Below the pieces are notes generated by a model. It made no database searches. It saw only the letters and a program-made list of their open reading frames with translations, and was not told the origin of the DNA. DNA of 37,510 nucleotides from Thermoanaerobaculales bacterium. Lineage in GTDB: Bacteria; Acidobacteriota; Thermoanaerobaculia; Thermoanaerobaculales; Sulfomarinibacteraceae. The stretch is from NCBI GenBank assembly GCA_025456145.1, contig JALOLD010000008.1:65265-102774 (forward strand), in the 5' to 3' direction. Positions 18,286 through 27,627 of the stretch are shown here, piece after piece. Position 1 is the stretch's first letter, and the number at the start of each line of letters is the position of its first letter. Position numbers and translations under genes: made by a program.

Positions 18286-21200
18286 GTGACCAAACGCCGG
18301 TTGCTTCTGGGATTCGCCGCGGTCGTCCTCGGCCTGGTGCTGATCGCGGCGATGGTCAGTGCGATCCTCCACTCCGACCCGGTCCGACGACGGCTCGCCC
18401 GGACCGCGACCGACCGCCTCGAGGCCGCGACCGGCTGGCAGATCGCGATCGGCGAGCCGAGCTTCCGGCTGTGGCCGGCGCGGATCGTGCTGACCGATGT
18501 CACGGTCGGGACGGCGGGACGCCAGGTTGCGTCCGCACGCCGCGTCGAGGCGAGGTGGCGCTGGTCGGCGATCGCCGGCGAGCCCCGGGTCATCGACTTC
18601 ATCGGGATCGACGGGCTCGAGGTCGACCTCCGCGACCCGCCGCCGCTGCCGGCCGTCGAGACCGGTGCCGCGCCCGCAAGCGCCGACCCCTGGCGGGTTG
18701 TCGAGATCGGCCGGCTCAGGGTCGATGGCGGCGGGCTCGCCGCCGCGCTCGGCGATGTCGTCGCCGAGGTCGCGGGCCTCGAGGTCGGGGCGAGGCTGGC
18801 TGGCGGCGCCGCCGAGGTCGAGCTCACCGCCGAGCACACCTCGATCGACCGAGCCGGCCGTCGACTCGAGCTCGGCGCTCTCGAGCTGCGAGCGTCGGCG
18901 TCGTCGGCGGGCGCCGTCGTCGACGAGCTTTCGCTGACCGGCGGCGACCTCGAGCTGCGCGCCCGCGGCGAGGTTGGCCTCGGGGAGCCGGTCGCCGCGC
19001 GGGCCGAGCTCATGATCACCGCGGACCTGTCCGGGACGGTGGGCTGGTGGGATCCCAACCTGGCGACCGGTCTCGAGCCCTCGGGGCGGGCCGAGCTCGC
19101 GTCGACGGTGAACTGGGATCGGGATGGCGGGCTCGCGATCCAGGCGACCCACCGCGGCGAGCCGCTGACCGTCGCCGGCACCGTCGTCGACGCCCTCGAC
19201 CTCGCCTTCGCCGGTGGCGTCGTCCGGGCGGCGGCCTCGGGCTCGACCTGGGGCGAGGCCGAGATGGCGGTCGACGGCGACGGGGTCGCGACGGTCGAGG
19301 CCCGGCTCCAGCGCGCTCCCGCCGACCGGCTGCTTGCCTTCGCGGTGCCCGAGGTGGCGGCCGCGGTCGGCACCCCGCTGCTGGTGTCCGGAGACCTCTC
19401 GGCGACGCTTTCCTACCCGCTCGACCTCGAGAACCTGGCCGGGCGGTGCGATCTCGTGGCGATCTCGCCGATCGGCCGGGTCGCGCTGATGGGCGAGGGT
19501 GCGGCCGGGGAGTGGCGGGTGGAGGAGGCCCGGATCGAGGCCTTCGCGGCGACCGTGACCGGCTCGGGGCGGGCGCGCCGCGACGGCGTCGTCGAAGGGG
19601 CGGCCGAGCTCGCGGTCGACGACCCCGCCGAGACGGTGCGCCTCGCCGAGAGCCGGCTGCCGGAGCTCGCGGGCCTGGGGATCGGCGGCGGGCCGCTGAC
19701 TGGCCGGCTCGAGGTGGCGGGCGCAGTCCGGTCGCCCCGGCTGGCGGCCGAGGTCGAGTGGCTCTCGCCCGAGCTGCTCGGCCAGTCGGCGGCGGTGCTC
19801 ACCGCCTCCGCGACCGGTGGGCTCGAGGCGGTCGACCTCTCGGCCCGGCTGGTGGTCGACGAGGGGACCGAGCTCGCGGTGGAGGGTGTCGCGGGTCTCG
19901 CGGCCCGTGCGGTCGAGGGCCGCTGGCGCGCCGGGGTCGACAACCTCGGCGAGCTCGCGATCCGGCTCGGGCTGGTGGCCGAGGAGCTCGACGCCTACGG
20001 TGCGGTGTACGGCGAGGGGGGCTTCTCGGCGGCCGGCGACGCGTGGAGCTTCGGGGGGGAGATCGAGGGGGTCGGGGTTGGCGCGGGCGGCTGGGTGGCC
20101 GACGCGGTGCGCGCCGAGGTCTCGGCCGGCCCCGACCAGGTCGAGGTCAGCGCCCTGCGCCTCGAGGTGCTCGACGGGACGGTCGAGGGCTCGGCAACGA
20201 TCGGGCTGGGAGGGCTCGACGCGCCGGTGGTGGCGGACCTGCGCTGGCAGGGGCTCGACCCGGCGCGACTGCCGATGAGCCCGAGCGCCCTCGCGGCGGG
20301 AACGAGCGACGGCCGGCTCGTCCTCGAGGGCACGATCGCCCGTCCGGTGGGTCGTCTCGACATCGGCTGGACGCCTCGGGACCCCGCCTCGAAGATCCCG
20401 GCGCTGCGGGCCGGTGGAGTGCTCGAGGCCGGTGTGCTCCGCCTCTCCACCGAGGAGGTGTCGACCGAGGCCGGCGCCCTTTCCGCGACCGGCGAGGCGC
20501 CCCTCGGCTCGCTGCCCCTTCCCGAGTGGCTCTGGCCGGACGCGCCCGAAGGGACGGTGAGGGTCTCGGCCCACGGCAGCGACCTGCGGTCGGCGGCGAT
20601 CGTCGAGCTGCTCGGGATCGCACCGCCGCCGGTCGACGCGACCGGCGATCTCCGGCTCGAGGCCGAGTGGGACCCCGCGGCGCCCGAGGCGACCCGCGCG
20701 CTCGTCGAGCTCGACCGGCTGCGGCTGCGGCACCCCGGCGGCGAGCTGGCCGCCGAGGGTCCGCTCGTCGTCCAGATCGAGCGACAACGCGCCGAGGTCC
20801 GGCCGGTCGTGCTCGTCGGACCGCGGAGCCGCGTCGAGCTCTCCGGCTCGGCCGACCTCGCCACCGGCGCGATCGACGGCTCGCTCGGCGCGGTGCTCGA
20901 TCCCAGGATCGCCCAGCTCATCCCGTTCCCGATCCAGCTCCAGGCGCCGATCCGGGTCGCCGCCCGGGTCGCCGGGAGCCTCGAGCGACCGAGGGCGACG
21001 CTCTCGGTCGACCACACCGGCGGCGCGATCGTCCTCCGCGACCCGCCCCTGCAGGTTCTCGATCTCGTCCTCGAGGCCGAGCTGGTCGACGGCGTGCTCT
21101 GGGTCGACGACGGCAGCGCCCGGGTCAACCAGGGGACGATGGAGCTCGCCGGCGGCTGGGACCCGGCATCGGGGCAGGGGATCGTCGCCGAGCTCGACGG

Positions 21201-24198
21201 GGTGGTCTTCTACGTCGACGGCATCCTCAGCCAGTGGAGCGGGACCGTCGCGGTCGAGCCCGAGCCGGGCCGGCTGGCCAGGGTGGTCGGCGACCTCAAC
21301 CTGGTCGGCGGGCTGTGGGACCAGCGGGTCGACCTGGGCAGCGCGCTGCTCGGTGGGGACGAGCTCGACCTGGCGGCCGACGACCCGCTCCGCTCGATCG
21401 TGCTCGACCTCGACGTGCGCGGCCGCGGCCTGGTCCGGGTCGACAACAACCTCGGCCGGTTCGACGCGAGCTGGGACGTGCTGCGGGTCGGCGGGAGCGC
21501 CGCCGAGCCGCGGATCAACGGCGAGATCGAGATCTCTCCCGGCGGCCGGTTCGTGCTCGCCGGTCAAAGGGTCACGGTCCGCCGGGGCAGCCTGCGCTTC
21601 ACCGGCAACCCCGACATCGACCCGATCGTCGAGATCGTCCCCGAGTCGGACATCGCGGTGTTCGGCGCCGGCGAGGGCGAGATCAACACCACCGCCCTCG
21701 CCACCCAGGGCCTCGTCGAGGGGATCGGCGGCGCCCTCGGCTTCGAGAACGAGACCCTCCAGCCGGCCGAGATCTCGGTCGAGACCGAGAGCAACACCTC
21801 GCAGAGCATGATGCTCGGCCAGCGGCTGAGCCACAGCCTGGCGCTGTTCTTCGCGGCCAACACGACCGATGTCCAGGACCGGACGACGACCCTCCAGCTG
21901 TGGAACATCCCGGGCCTCAAGGGGCTGGCGCTCCAGGCCTTCCAGAGGACCCTCGACGAGGAGGCCGGGGCGAGCATCTTCCAGCGCTTCCAGTGGGGCG
22001 GCTCGTCGCTCTACGACGACCGGCCGACGATCCGCAAGCTCAAGCTCGAGGGCGAGTGGCCGGTCGGCGCGCGTCGGCTCAAACGGGCGACCGGGATCCG
22101 GCGCGGCCAGCCCTTCGACTCGTTCCTGCCCTTCGTCGCCCGGGTCCGGATGGAGCGCGAGCTGGCCGCCGCGGGCTTCCAGGAGGCGCGGGTCAGCGTC
22201 GAGGCGGTCGAGGCGAACAACGCGTGGACGTTGGTCTTCTCCTGCGACCCGGGTCCCCCCCAGGAGGTTGTCTTCCTCGGGGACCCGCCGCCCAAGGGGA
22301 TCCGCGACCAGGTGACCGCGCTCTACCAGCCGCCGCCCCTCGAGAGCTACGGCTTCCACGAGATGGCGAGCCTGCTTGACCGCCATCTCGACGCCGAGGG
22401 CTATCCGGAGGCGACCGTCATCGTCGAGCGTCGCGGCGACGAGGTCGTCGCCGAGGTGCACCGCAACGCCCGCACCGAGCTCGACGGCCCCGTCCTCGAG
22501 GGCGTTCCGGCGGAGGTCGCGGCGGCCGTCGAGCGGCGGCTCGGCCGCCCCAGCGAGCTCGCCCGGATCGCCGGCGACCGGGCGGTCGCCGCCGCGGCGA
22601 TCGAGTCGGTCTTGGCCGATCTCGGCTACGACCGGGCGAGGGCCCTGTCGGTCGAAACGGTGGCGACCGGCGAGACCCGCGCCGAGATCCGCGCCCTCGT
22701 CGAGCTCGGGCCCCGGGCCGAGGTCGGAGAGCTCGTCGTGACCGGCAGCGATCCGCTCGGCATCACCGCGGCCGACGACTTCGAGCTCGCCGTCGGCTCG
22801 CCCCTCGACCGGACCAGCGTCGACCTCGCGGCGAGCGCGCTGCGCGCCGCCTATGACGGCGCCGGCTACTCCGATGCCGCGGTGCGCGGCTCGGTCGAGG
22901 AGCTCGGGGAGGGGCGCTGGGTGGTGACGCTCCACATCGAGCCCGGGATCCGGCGGACCTTCGAGGGGGTCGAGATCTTCGGGCTCGAGCACACCAGCCG
23001 ACGGTCGATCGAGGCGGGCGTCGACCTCGAGCCCGGCGAGGTCCTCCGCAACTCCGATCTCGACACCGTCGCCGCCCGGGTCGCCAACTTCGCGCCGATC
23101 GAACGGGTCGACCTGCGGACCGTGCCGCAGGGCACGACCGGCGCCCGGGTCGAGCTCGACGTGGTCGAGAAGCCCCGCTGGATCGCCGAGGTCGGCGGCG
23201 GCTGGAGCACCGAGCGGGGCGGGCAGGCCCGGTTCGGGCTGCGCGACGACAACCTTTTCGGCCGCGGCTTCGGCCTCAACCTGCGCGGCCGCTGGGACAG
23301 CACCGAGTGGCTCGCCTTCGTCGTCGCCTCGCTGCCGCCGCTGCCCGGCGACCGGCTGTCCTTCTCGTCGACCGTCAGCTTCCAGCGCGGCGACGCGCCG
23401 TCCAACCCCGAGATCCTCTCCCAGGATATTTCGTCGTGGAGCGTCGACTCGACCTACTTCCTCGGCCGCGGCAACCGGGTGGCGAGCCAGGCGACCGAGC
23501 AGGTCACCGGCTACTACCGCTTCACCAGGACCCGAACCTACGGCGTCGACGACAGCGGCTTCTTCCCGATCGAGATCGACACCACCGTCGACACCGGTCT
23601 GCTCGGCGCGCGCTATGTCCGCGACCGCTTCGACAACCCCTTCGACCCGCGGTCGGGCTATGGCCTCGTGGTCGACGGCGGCTACAGCTCGGATCTCCTC
23701 GGCTCGGACTTCGACTACTGGACGACCCTCGCCACCGGCAGCCTCGCCACCGGGGTTTTCGGCTCGAGCACCTGGGTTCAGTCGGTGCGCCTCGGCGTCA
23801 CCGAGCCCCTCGGCGGCACCGACCTGATCCCGGAGGTGCGCTTCTTCGCCGGCGGCCAGGGATCGGTGCGCGGCTTCGACCGGAACACCGTCGGCCCGGT
23901 GACGATCGGGATCGGCGAGGGCTTCGAGCCGGCGGGGGGCGGCGCGCTGTTCATCCTCAACGAGGAGCTGCGGGTCCCGGTGTGGGGCGGTCTGCGCGCC
24001 GCGGTCTTCGCCGATGTCGGGCAGGTCTGGGAGAGCTGGGGCGAGGCCGACCTCGAGCTCTCGGTCGGAGCCGGGGTCGGGATCCGCTGGGCGACCCCGG
24101 TCGGACCGCTCTGGGCCGATGTCGCCTGGCCCCTCGCCAACACCGGGATCAGCTCGACCAAGCCCAAGTTCTACATCGGGATCGGCCGGCCGTTCTGA
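18286..24198 (+). CDS. TamB-TamA/BamA fusion: single-chain translocation and assembly module
   Basis: One uninterrupted frame of 1970 residues. Residues 6-30 are a signal-anchor helix (LLLGFAAVVLGLVLIAAMV) for the inner membrane. Residues about 50-1000 are AsmA/TamB-like beta-rich repeats, the expected hydrophobic groove across the periplasm. Residues about 1010-1255 match the TamB C-terminal domain (GEIEISPGGRFVL, LRFTGNPDIDP, QSMMLGQRLS). About five POTRA-like units follow, starting near 1252, 1325, 1401, 1478 and 1557. From about 1629 to the end is an Omp85 barrel: LRDDNLFGRGFGL, RFDNPFDPRSGYGL, the loop-6 VRGF at 1861-1864 and a terminal Phe. TamA and TamB are normally separate genes whose proteins meet through the POTRAs; here they are covalently joined. 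Predicted role: insertion of outer-membrane proteins and/or lipid transport. The GTG at 18286 is preferred over the TTG at 18280. Confidence 0.92.
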   Translation: MTKRRLLLGFAAVVLGLVLIAAMVSAILHSDPVRRRLARTATDRLEAATGWQIAIGEPSFRLWPARIVLTDVTVGTAGRQVASARRVEARWRWSAIAGEPRVIDFIGIDGLEVDLRDPPPLPAVETGAAPASADPWRVVEIGRLRVDGGGLAAALGDVVAEVAGLEVGARLAGGAAEVELTAEHTSIDRAGRRLELGALELRASASSAGAVVDELSLTGGDLELRARGEVGLGEPVAARAELMITADLSGTVGWWDPNLATGLEPSGRAELASTVNWDRDGGLAIQATHRGEPLTVAGTVVDALDLAFAGGVVRAAASGSTWGEAEMAVDGDGVATVEARLQRAPADRLLAFAVPEVAAAVGTPLLVSGDLSATLSYPLDLENLAGRCDLVAISPIGRVALMGEGAAGEWRVEEARIEAFAATVTGSGRARRDGVVEGAAELAVDDPAETVRLAESRLPELAGLGIGGGPLTGRLEVAGAVRSPRLAAEVEWLSPELLGQSAAVLTASATGGLEAVDLSARLVVDEGTELAVEGVAGLAARAVEGRWRAGVDNLGELAIRLGLVAEELDAYGAVYGEGGFSAAGDAWSFGGEIEGVGVGAGGWVADAVRAEVSAGPDQVEVSALRLEVLDGTVEGSATIGLGGLDAPVVADLRWQGLDPARLPMSPSALAAGTSDGRLVLEGTIARPVGRLDIGWTPRDPASKIPALRAGGVLEAGVLRLSTEEVSTEAGALSATGEAPLGSLPLPEWLWPDAPEGTVRVSAHGSDLRSAAIVELLGIAPPPVDATGDLRLEAEWDPAAPEATRALVELDRLRLRHPGGELAAEGPLVVQIERQRAEVRPVVLVGPRSRVELSGSADLATGAIDGSLGAVLDPRIAQLIPFPIQLQAPIRVAARVAGSLERPRATLSVDHTGGAIVLRDPPLQVLDLVLEAELVDGVLWVDDGSARVNQGTMELAGGWDPASGQGIVAELDGVVFYVDGILSQWSGTVAVEPEPGRLARVVGDLNLVGGLWDQRVDLGSALLGGDELDLAADDPLRSIVLDLDVRGRGLVRVDNNLGRFDASWDVLRVGGSAAEPRINGEIEISPGGRFVLAGQRVTVRRGSLRFTGNPDIDPIVEIVPESDIAVFGAGEGEINTTALATQGLVEGIGGALGFENETLQPAEISVETESNTSQSMMLGQRLSHSLALFFAANTTDVQDRTTTLQLWNIPGLKGLALQAFQRTLDEEAGASIFQRFQWGGSSLYDDRPTIRKLKLEGEWPVGARRLKRATGIRRGQPFDSFLPFVARVRMERELAAAGFQEARVSVEAVEANNAWTLVFSCDPGPPQEVVFLGDPPPKGIRDQVTALYQPPPLESYGFHEMASLLDRHLDAEGYPEATVIVERRGDEVVAEVHRNARTELDGPVLEGVPAEVAAAVERRLGRPSELARIAGDRAVAAAAIESVLADLGYDRARALSVETVATGETRAEIRALVELGPRAEVGELVVTGSDPLGITAADDFELAVGSPLDRTSVDLAASALRAAYDGAGYSDAAVRGSVEELGEGRWVVTLHIEPGIRRTFEGVEIFGLEHTSRRSIEAGVDLEPGEVLRNSDLDTVAARVANFAPIERVDLRTVPQGTTGARVELDVVEKPRWIAEVGGGWSTERGGQARFGLRDDNLFGRGFGLNLRGRWDSTEWLAFVVASLPPLPGDRLSFSSTVSFQRGDAPSNPEILSQDISSWSVDSTYFLGRGNRVASQATEQVTGYYRFTRTRTYGVDDSGFFPIEIDTTVDTGLLGARYVRDRFDNPFDPRSGYGLVVDGGYSSDLLGSDFDYWTTLATGSLATGVFGSSTWVQSVRLGVTEPLGGTDLIPEVRFFAGGQGSVRGFDRNTVGPVTIGIGEGFEPAGGGALFILNEELRVPVWGGLRAAVFADVGQVWESWGEADLELSVGAGVGIRWATPVGPLWADVAWPLANTGISSTKPKFYIGIGRPF

Positions 24199-24213
24199 GG
24201 GCGCCCGCCGCCG

Positions 24214-24996
24214 CTACTTGACCGAGCCGAGGATGGCGCGCGCGGTCTTGGCCTCGGGGGCGGTCGGCGCGAGCTTGACGAACTGGTCGAGGTCGATGAT
24301 CAGCCGGTCCTTGCGGCCGAGCTTGTCCTGGGTCAGACCGCGGTAGTAGTAGAGGTGGGCGAAGCGCGGGTCGGCCTTCTCGACCGCGTTGAAGCTCTCG
24401 AGGGCCTGGCTCCACTTCGACTCGAGGACCCAGCTCAGACCGATCTGGAAGTGGGTCATCGCCGGGTCGAAGCCGCCCTCGAGGGCCTTGGTGAGCGCGG
24501 CGCGGGCGGCGGCCGCCTTCTTGAGCCGGTTCGAGGCGGCGCCGAGGTAGTACTGGGCGCGCGCGTCGGCCGGGTTGGCGGTGACCATGGCGGCCGCCCG
24601 CTTCTCGGCGCTCTGCCAGGCGGCGGTGGCGTCGGCCGTCTTGTCGAGGGCCTTGAGCACCTCGCCGCGGTAGAACTCGGCGACCGGATCGGCGGTCTTC
24701 TTGAGCGCCTGGGTCTTGAGCCCCTCGAGACCGCGCTGAATCTCCTTCGGGTCCTTGCCGATCCCGTCCAGCGCCGCTGTGAGCGCCGACGCGGTCTGGT
24801 AGCTCTGGGTGTCCTTGTACTTGAGCTCGGCGGTGAGGACCTCGTTCGCCGCGGTGAAGCGCCAGGCCACCGCCATCGAGATCGCCCGGTCCGAGACGCC
24901 GGCGGCGATCTTCGGGTCGATCTCCTCGGCGGCGGCCGGGACGAGGGAGACGACGAGAAGGGGAAGCAGGGCACGGAGCAGCGGTTGCGGTTTCAT
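24214..24996 (-). CDS. Secreted tetratricopeptide-repeat protein
   Basis: 260 residues with a signal peptide (MKPQPLLRALLPLLVVSLVPAAA, cleavage near 23). Helical TPR-like repeats follow, the clearest being ADARAQYYLGAASNRLKKAAAA, GFDPAMTHFQIGLSWVLESKWSQALESFNAVEKADP and RFAHLYYYRGLTQDKLGRKD. It is probably a periplasmic scaffold. GGAGG lies 5 nt before the ATG. The gene converges on the TamB-Omp85 fusion gene with only 15 nt between stops. A link to envelope assembly is possible from position alone but is not shown by sequence. Confidence 0.85.
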   Translation of the reverse strand: MKPQPLLRALLPLLVVSLVPAAAEEIDPKIAAGVSDRAISMAVAWRFTAANEVLTAELKYKDTQSYQTASALTAALDGIGKDPKEIQRGLEGLKTQALKKTADPVAEFYRGEVLKALDKTADATAAWQSAEKRAAAMVTANPADARAQYYLGAASNRLKKAAAARAALTKALEGGFDPAMTHFQIGLSWVLESKWSQALESFNAVEKADPRFAHLYYYRGLTQDKLGRKDRLIIDLDQFVKLAPTAPEAKTARAILGSVK

Positions 24997-25023
24997 CGGG
25001 ACCTCCAGGATCGTGGCCGGACG

Positions 25024-25029
25024 ATTATG
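25024..25029 (-). promoter_or_regulatory. Possible -10 box (CATAAT) for the TPR gene
   Basis: A minus-strand CATAAT lies 27 nt before the ATG, in the 89-nt gap shared with the divergent MATE gene. No convincing -35 box. Confidence 0.3.
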
Positions 25030-25071
25030 GCACAGCGGGAACCCGCGCTGGCGCCGGCTGCGGCGCCGCGC

Positions 25072-25077
25072 TACCCT
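25072..25077 (+). promoter_or_regulatory. Candidate -10 box (TACCCT) for the MATE gene
   Basis: TACCCT ends 8 nt before the first of two adjacent ATG codons (25086, 25089); no Shine-Dalgarno sequence is seen. A leaderless or nearly leaderless transcript is likely. Confidence 0.45.
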
Positions 25078-25085
25078 CCGGCGCG

Positions 25086-26417
25086 ATGATGACGGTCGAC
25101 CCCGAACGCCGCCGACGGATCCTCGCCCTCGCCCTGCCGATCGTCGGCGGGATGGTGTCGCAGAACGTGCTCAACCTGGTCGACACCGCGATGGTCGGGG
25201 TGCTCGGCGCCGCCGCGCTCGCCGCGGTCGGGATGGCGAGCTTCGCCAACTTCATGGCCTCGGCCTTCATCACCGGGCTGTCCGCCGGGGTGCAGGCGAT
25301 GGCCGCCCGGCGGCTCGGCGAGGGGCGGAGCGCCGACGCCGCGGTCCCGCTCAACGGCGGGCTGCTCCTCGCGGTGGTCCTCGCCCTGCCGCTGTCGGTG
25401 ACGCTGATCGCGTTCACCGACGAGATCTTCGCCCTGCTGGTCGACGACCCCGAGGTCGCCGCCCTCGGCGCGCCCTACCTCGGGGCCCGGCTCGCGGCGA
25501 TGGCCGCGCTGGGGGTCAACTTCGCCTTCCGCGGCTACTGGAACGGCGTCAGCATGTCGAAGGTCTACATGCGCACCCTGGTGGTGATGCACGCCTCCAA
25601 CATCGCGCTCAACTGGGTGCTCATCTTCGGCCACCTCGGTCTGCCCGCCCTCGGCGTCGCCGGCGCCGGGATCGGCTCGGCGATCGCGACCTTCATCGGG
25701 TCGGTGCTCTATGTCGTCCAGGGGTGGCGGCTGGCGCGGGGCAACGGCTTCCTGCGCCGGCTGCCCGACCGGCGCAGCCTCGCGACGATGCTCCGGCTGT
25801 CGGTCCCCACCGGCTTCCAGCAGTTCTTCTTCGCCGCCGGTCTGACCGCCTTCTTCTGGATCATCGGCAGGGTCGGGACGGCCGAGCTGGCGGCCTCCAA
25901 CGTGCTCGTCCAGCTGCTGCTCGTCGCGATCCTCCCCGGGCTCGGCTCGGGGATGGCCGCCGCCTCGCTGGTCGGCCAGGCGCTCGGCCGCGGCGACGCG
26001 ACCGACGCGAAACGGTGGGGCTGGGAGGTCGCGCGGCTCGCCACGGTCACGGTCGGGCTGCTGGCGCTGCTCGGCCTGGTCCTCCCCGATCTGCTGCTCC
26101 GGCCCTTTCTGCACGACGAGGCGACCCTGGCCCTGGCCCGGCTCCCGCTCCGGATCCTCGCCGCCACGATGAGCCTCGACACCCTCGGGATGGTGCTGAT
26201 GAATGCGCTGCTCGGCGCCGGCGACAACCTCCGGGTGATGGCGGTGGCGCTGGTCCTCCAGTGGGTCGTGTTCCTGCCCTCCGCCTATCTGGTCGGGCCG
26301 GTGCTCGGGCTCGGGATCACCGGGATCTGGGTCGCTCACGTCGGCTACCGGGTGCTCCAGGCGGCGATTTTCGCCGGGATGTGGCGGCGCGGCGACTGGA
26401 CGCGGATCGAGGTCTGA
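25086..26417 (+). CDS. MATE-family multidrug/cation-coupled efflux transporter
   Basis: 443 residues, the usual MATE length, with about 12 hydrophobic segments. The N-terminal ALPIVGGMVSQNVLNLVDTAMVGVLGAAALAAVGMASF is the typical first MATE repeat, including the NLVDTAMVG stretch. The second half repeats the pattern from about residue 236 (LRLSVPTGFQQFFFAAGLTAFFWIIGRVGTAELAASNV). It would export drugs or metabolites across the inner membrane using a Na+ or H+ gradient; the substrate cannot be told. It lies 144 nt upstream of oleA in the same direction, but oleA has its own candidate promoter, so membership of the ole operon is uncertain. Confidence 0.92.
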   Translation: MMTVDPERRRRILALALPIVGGMVSQNVLNLVDTAMVGVLGAAALAAVGMASFANFMASAFITGLSAGVQAMAARRLGEGRSADAAVPLNGGLLLAVVLALPLSVTLIAFTDEIFALLVDDPEVAALGAPYLGARLAAMAALGVNFAFRGYWNGVSMSKVYMRTLVVMHASNIALNWVLIFGHLGLPALGVAGAGIGSAIATFIGSVLYVVQGWRLARGNGFLRRLPDRRSLATMLRLSVPTGFQQFFFAAGLTAFFWIIGRVGTAELAASNVLVQLLLVAILPGLGSGMAAASLVGQALGRGDATDAKRWGWEVARLATVTVGLLALLGLVLPDLLLRPFLHDEATLALARLPLRILAATMSLDTLGMVLMNALLGAGDNLRVMAVALVLQWVVFLPSAYLVGPVLGLGITGIWVAHVGYRVLQAAIFAGMWRRGDWTRIEV

Positions 26418-26466
26418 GCGCCGCCGGCTTGCCGCAGAGCGGCGTTCGTGACCGGTCGATCGGTGC

Positions 26467-26472
26467 TACCCT
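26467..26472 (+). promoter_or_regulatory. Candidate -10 box (TACCCT) for oleA
   Basis: GTGCTACCCT, the same form as other -10 candidates here, lies 89 nt before the oleA ATG, which has its own Shine-Dalgarno sequence. It would give a leader of about 80 nt. No clear -35 box. Confidence 0.4.
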
Positions 26473-26561
26473 CGGCCGGCCCGAGCCACCCGACGGGTGG
26501 GGTCAGAGCGCGCGGCGGCGACGTCGGCGCCGCGGCCGCCCGGGCCACGCGGGAGCAACCC

Positions 26562-27575
26562 ATGCACTTCGAGCACGTCTCCATCCTCGGGATCGCCCAC
26601 CTCGACGCGCCCCACCGGGTGCCGTCGGAGGAGATCGAGGGGCGGCTCGCGCCCACCCTGAGCCGGCTCGGGATGCGGCCCGACCTGCTCCGCGACGCCT
26701 CGGGCATCATGACGCGCCGGATGTGGGACGACGGCGTCCAGCCGAGCGACGTCGCCGCCCGCGCCGGCGAGCTCGCGATCGCCGCCGCCGGGATCGACCG
26801 GCGCGACCTCGGCATCCTGATCAACACCTCGGTGTGCCGCGACTATGTCGAGCCCTCGACCGCCTGCATCGTCCACTCGAACCTCGGCCTGCCCGAGACC
26901 TGCATGAACTTCGACCTCGGCAACGCCTGCCTCGCCTTCATCAACGGCATGGACATGGTCGGCAACATGATCGAGCGCGGTCAGATCGAGGCGGGGATCG
27001 TGACCAACGGCGAGTCGAGCCGGCTGCCGACCGAGCGGACGATCGAGCGCCTCCTCGACCCGGCGGTCGACGAGGAGACCTTCAGGGCGAACTTTGCCAC
27101 CCTGACCCTCGGATCGGGGGCGGCGGCGATGGTGCTCGGGCGGAACGACAACGACCGCGGGCGGCGCTTTCTCGGCGGCGTCAACCTCGCCGCCACCGAG
27201 CACTGCCGCCTCTGCTACGGGCAGGTCGACGGGATGGTCACCGACACCCGCGAGCTCCTGGTGGCCGGGCTCGGTCTGGCCGGGCGAACCTGGCAGAAGG
27301 CGGTGGACGAGCTCGGCTGGTCGGCCGAGGCCTTCGACCACTTCGTCATCCACCAGGTCAGCAAGACCCACAGCGACCGGTTCGCCGAGATCCTCGGTCT
27401 CGACCCGGAAAAGATCTACCGTCTCTACCCGGAGTTCGGGAACATCGGGCCGGCCGGGGTGCCGATCGTCCTGTCGAAGCTCGCCGAGGCGGGCTCGCTG
27501 TCCGACGGCGACCGGATCGCCCTCATGGGCATCGGCAGCGGTCTCAACTGCACCATGGCGGAGGTCATCTGGTAG
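26562..27575 (+). CDS. oleA: OleA: acyl-CoA head-to-head Claisen condensing enzyme
   Basis: 337 residues of the thiolase/KAS III superfamily. The catalytic set has OleA spacing: Cys123 (FDLGNACLAF), His264 (FVIHQVS), Asn294 (FGNIGPAG) and Glu97 (RDYVEPSTA), 26 residues before the cysteine. That is the spacing of Glu117 to Cys143 in Xanthomonas campestris OleA, where the glutamate is characteristic of OleA and absent from FabH. The enzyme joins two fatty acyl-CoAs to a 2-alkyl-3-oxoalkanoate, the first step to long-chain olefins. The ATG at 26562 follows GGGAG by 7 nt; a longer in-frame start at 26448 would add a low-complexity stretch unlike the family. It heads the oleA-B-C-D series. Confidence 0.93.
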   Translation: MHFEHVSILGIAHLDAPHRVPSEEIEGRLAPTLSRLGMRPDLLRDASGIMTRRMWDDGVQPSDVAARAGELAIAAAGIDRRDLGILINTSVCRDYVEPSTACIVHSNLGLPETCMNFDLGNACLAFINGMDMVGNMIERGQIEAGIVTNGESSRLPTERTIERLLDPAVDEETFRANFATLTLGSGAAAMVLGRNDNDRGRRFLGGVNLAATEHCRLCYGQVDGMVTDTRELLVAGLGLAGRTWQKAVDELGWSAEAFDHFVIHQVSKTHSDRFAEILGLDPEKIYRLYPEFGNIGPAGVPIVLSKLAEAGSLSDGDRIALMGIGSGLNCTMAEVIW

Positions 27576-27627
27576 CGAATCGCGGGGGCGGTGCGTCGCA
27601 CGGCGCCCACGGATCGTTCGGAATGCC

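Noticed and set aside
22000..22100. Frameshift or assembly join between the TamB and POTRA parts
   Set aside because: The frame is open across the joint with consistent codon use and no stop in between, so the fusion is a property of the sequence as given.
18013..22992. 1659-codon minus-strand frame opposite the TamB-Omp85 fusion gene
   Set aside because: Low-complexity Arg/Asp/Leu composition without domains, whereas the plus strand carries continuous TamB and Omp85 motifs.
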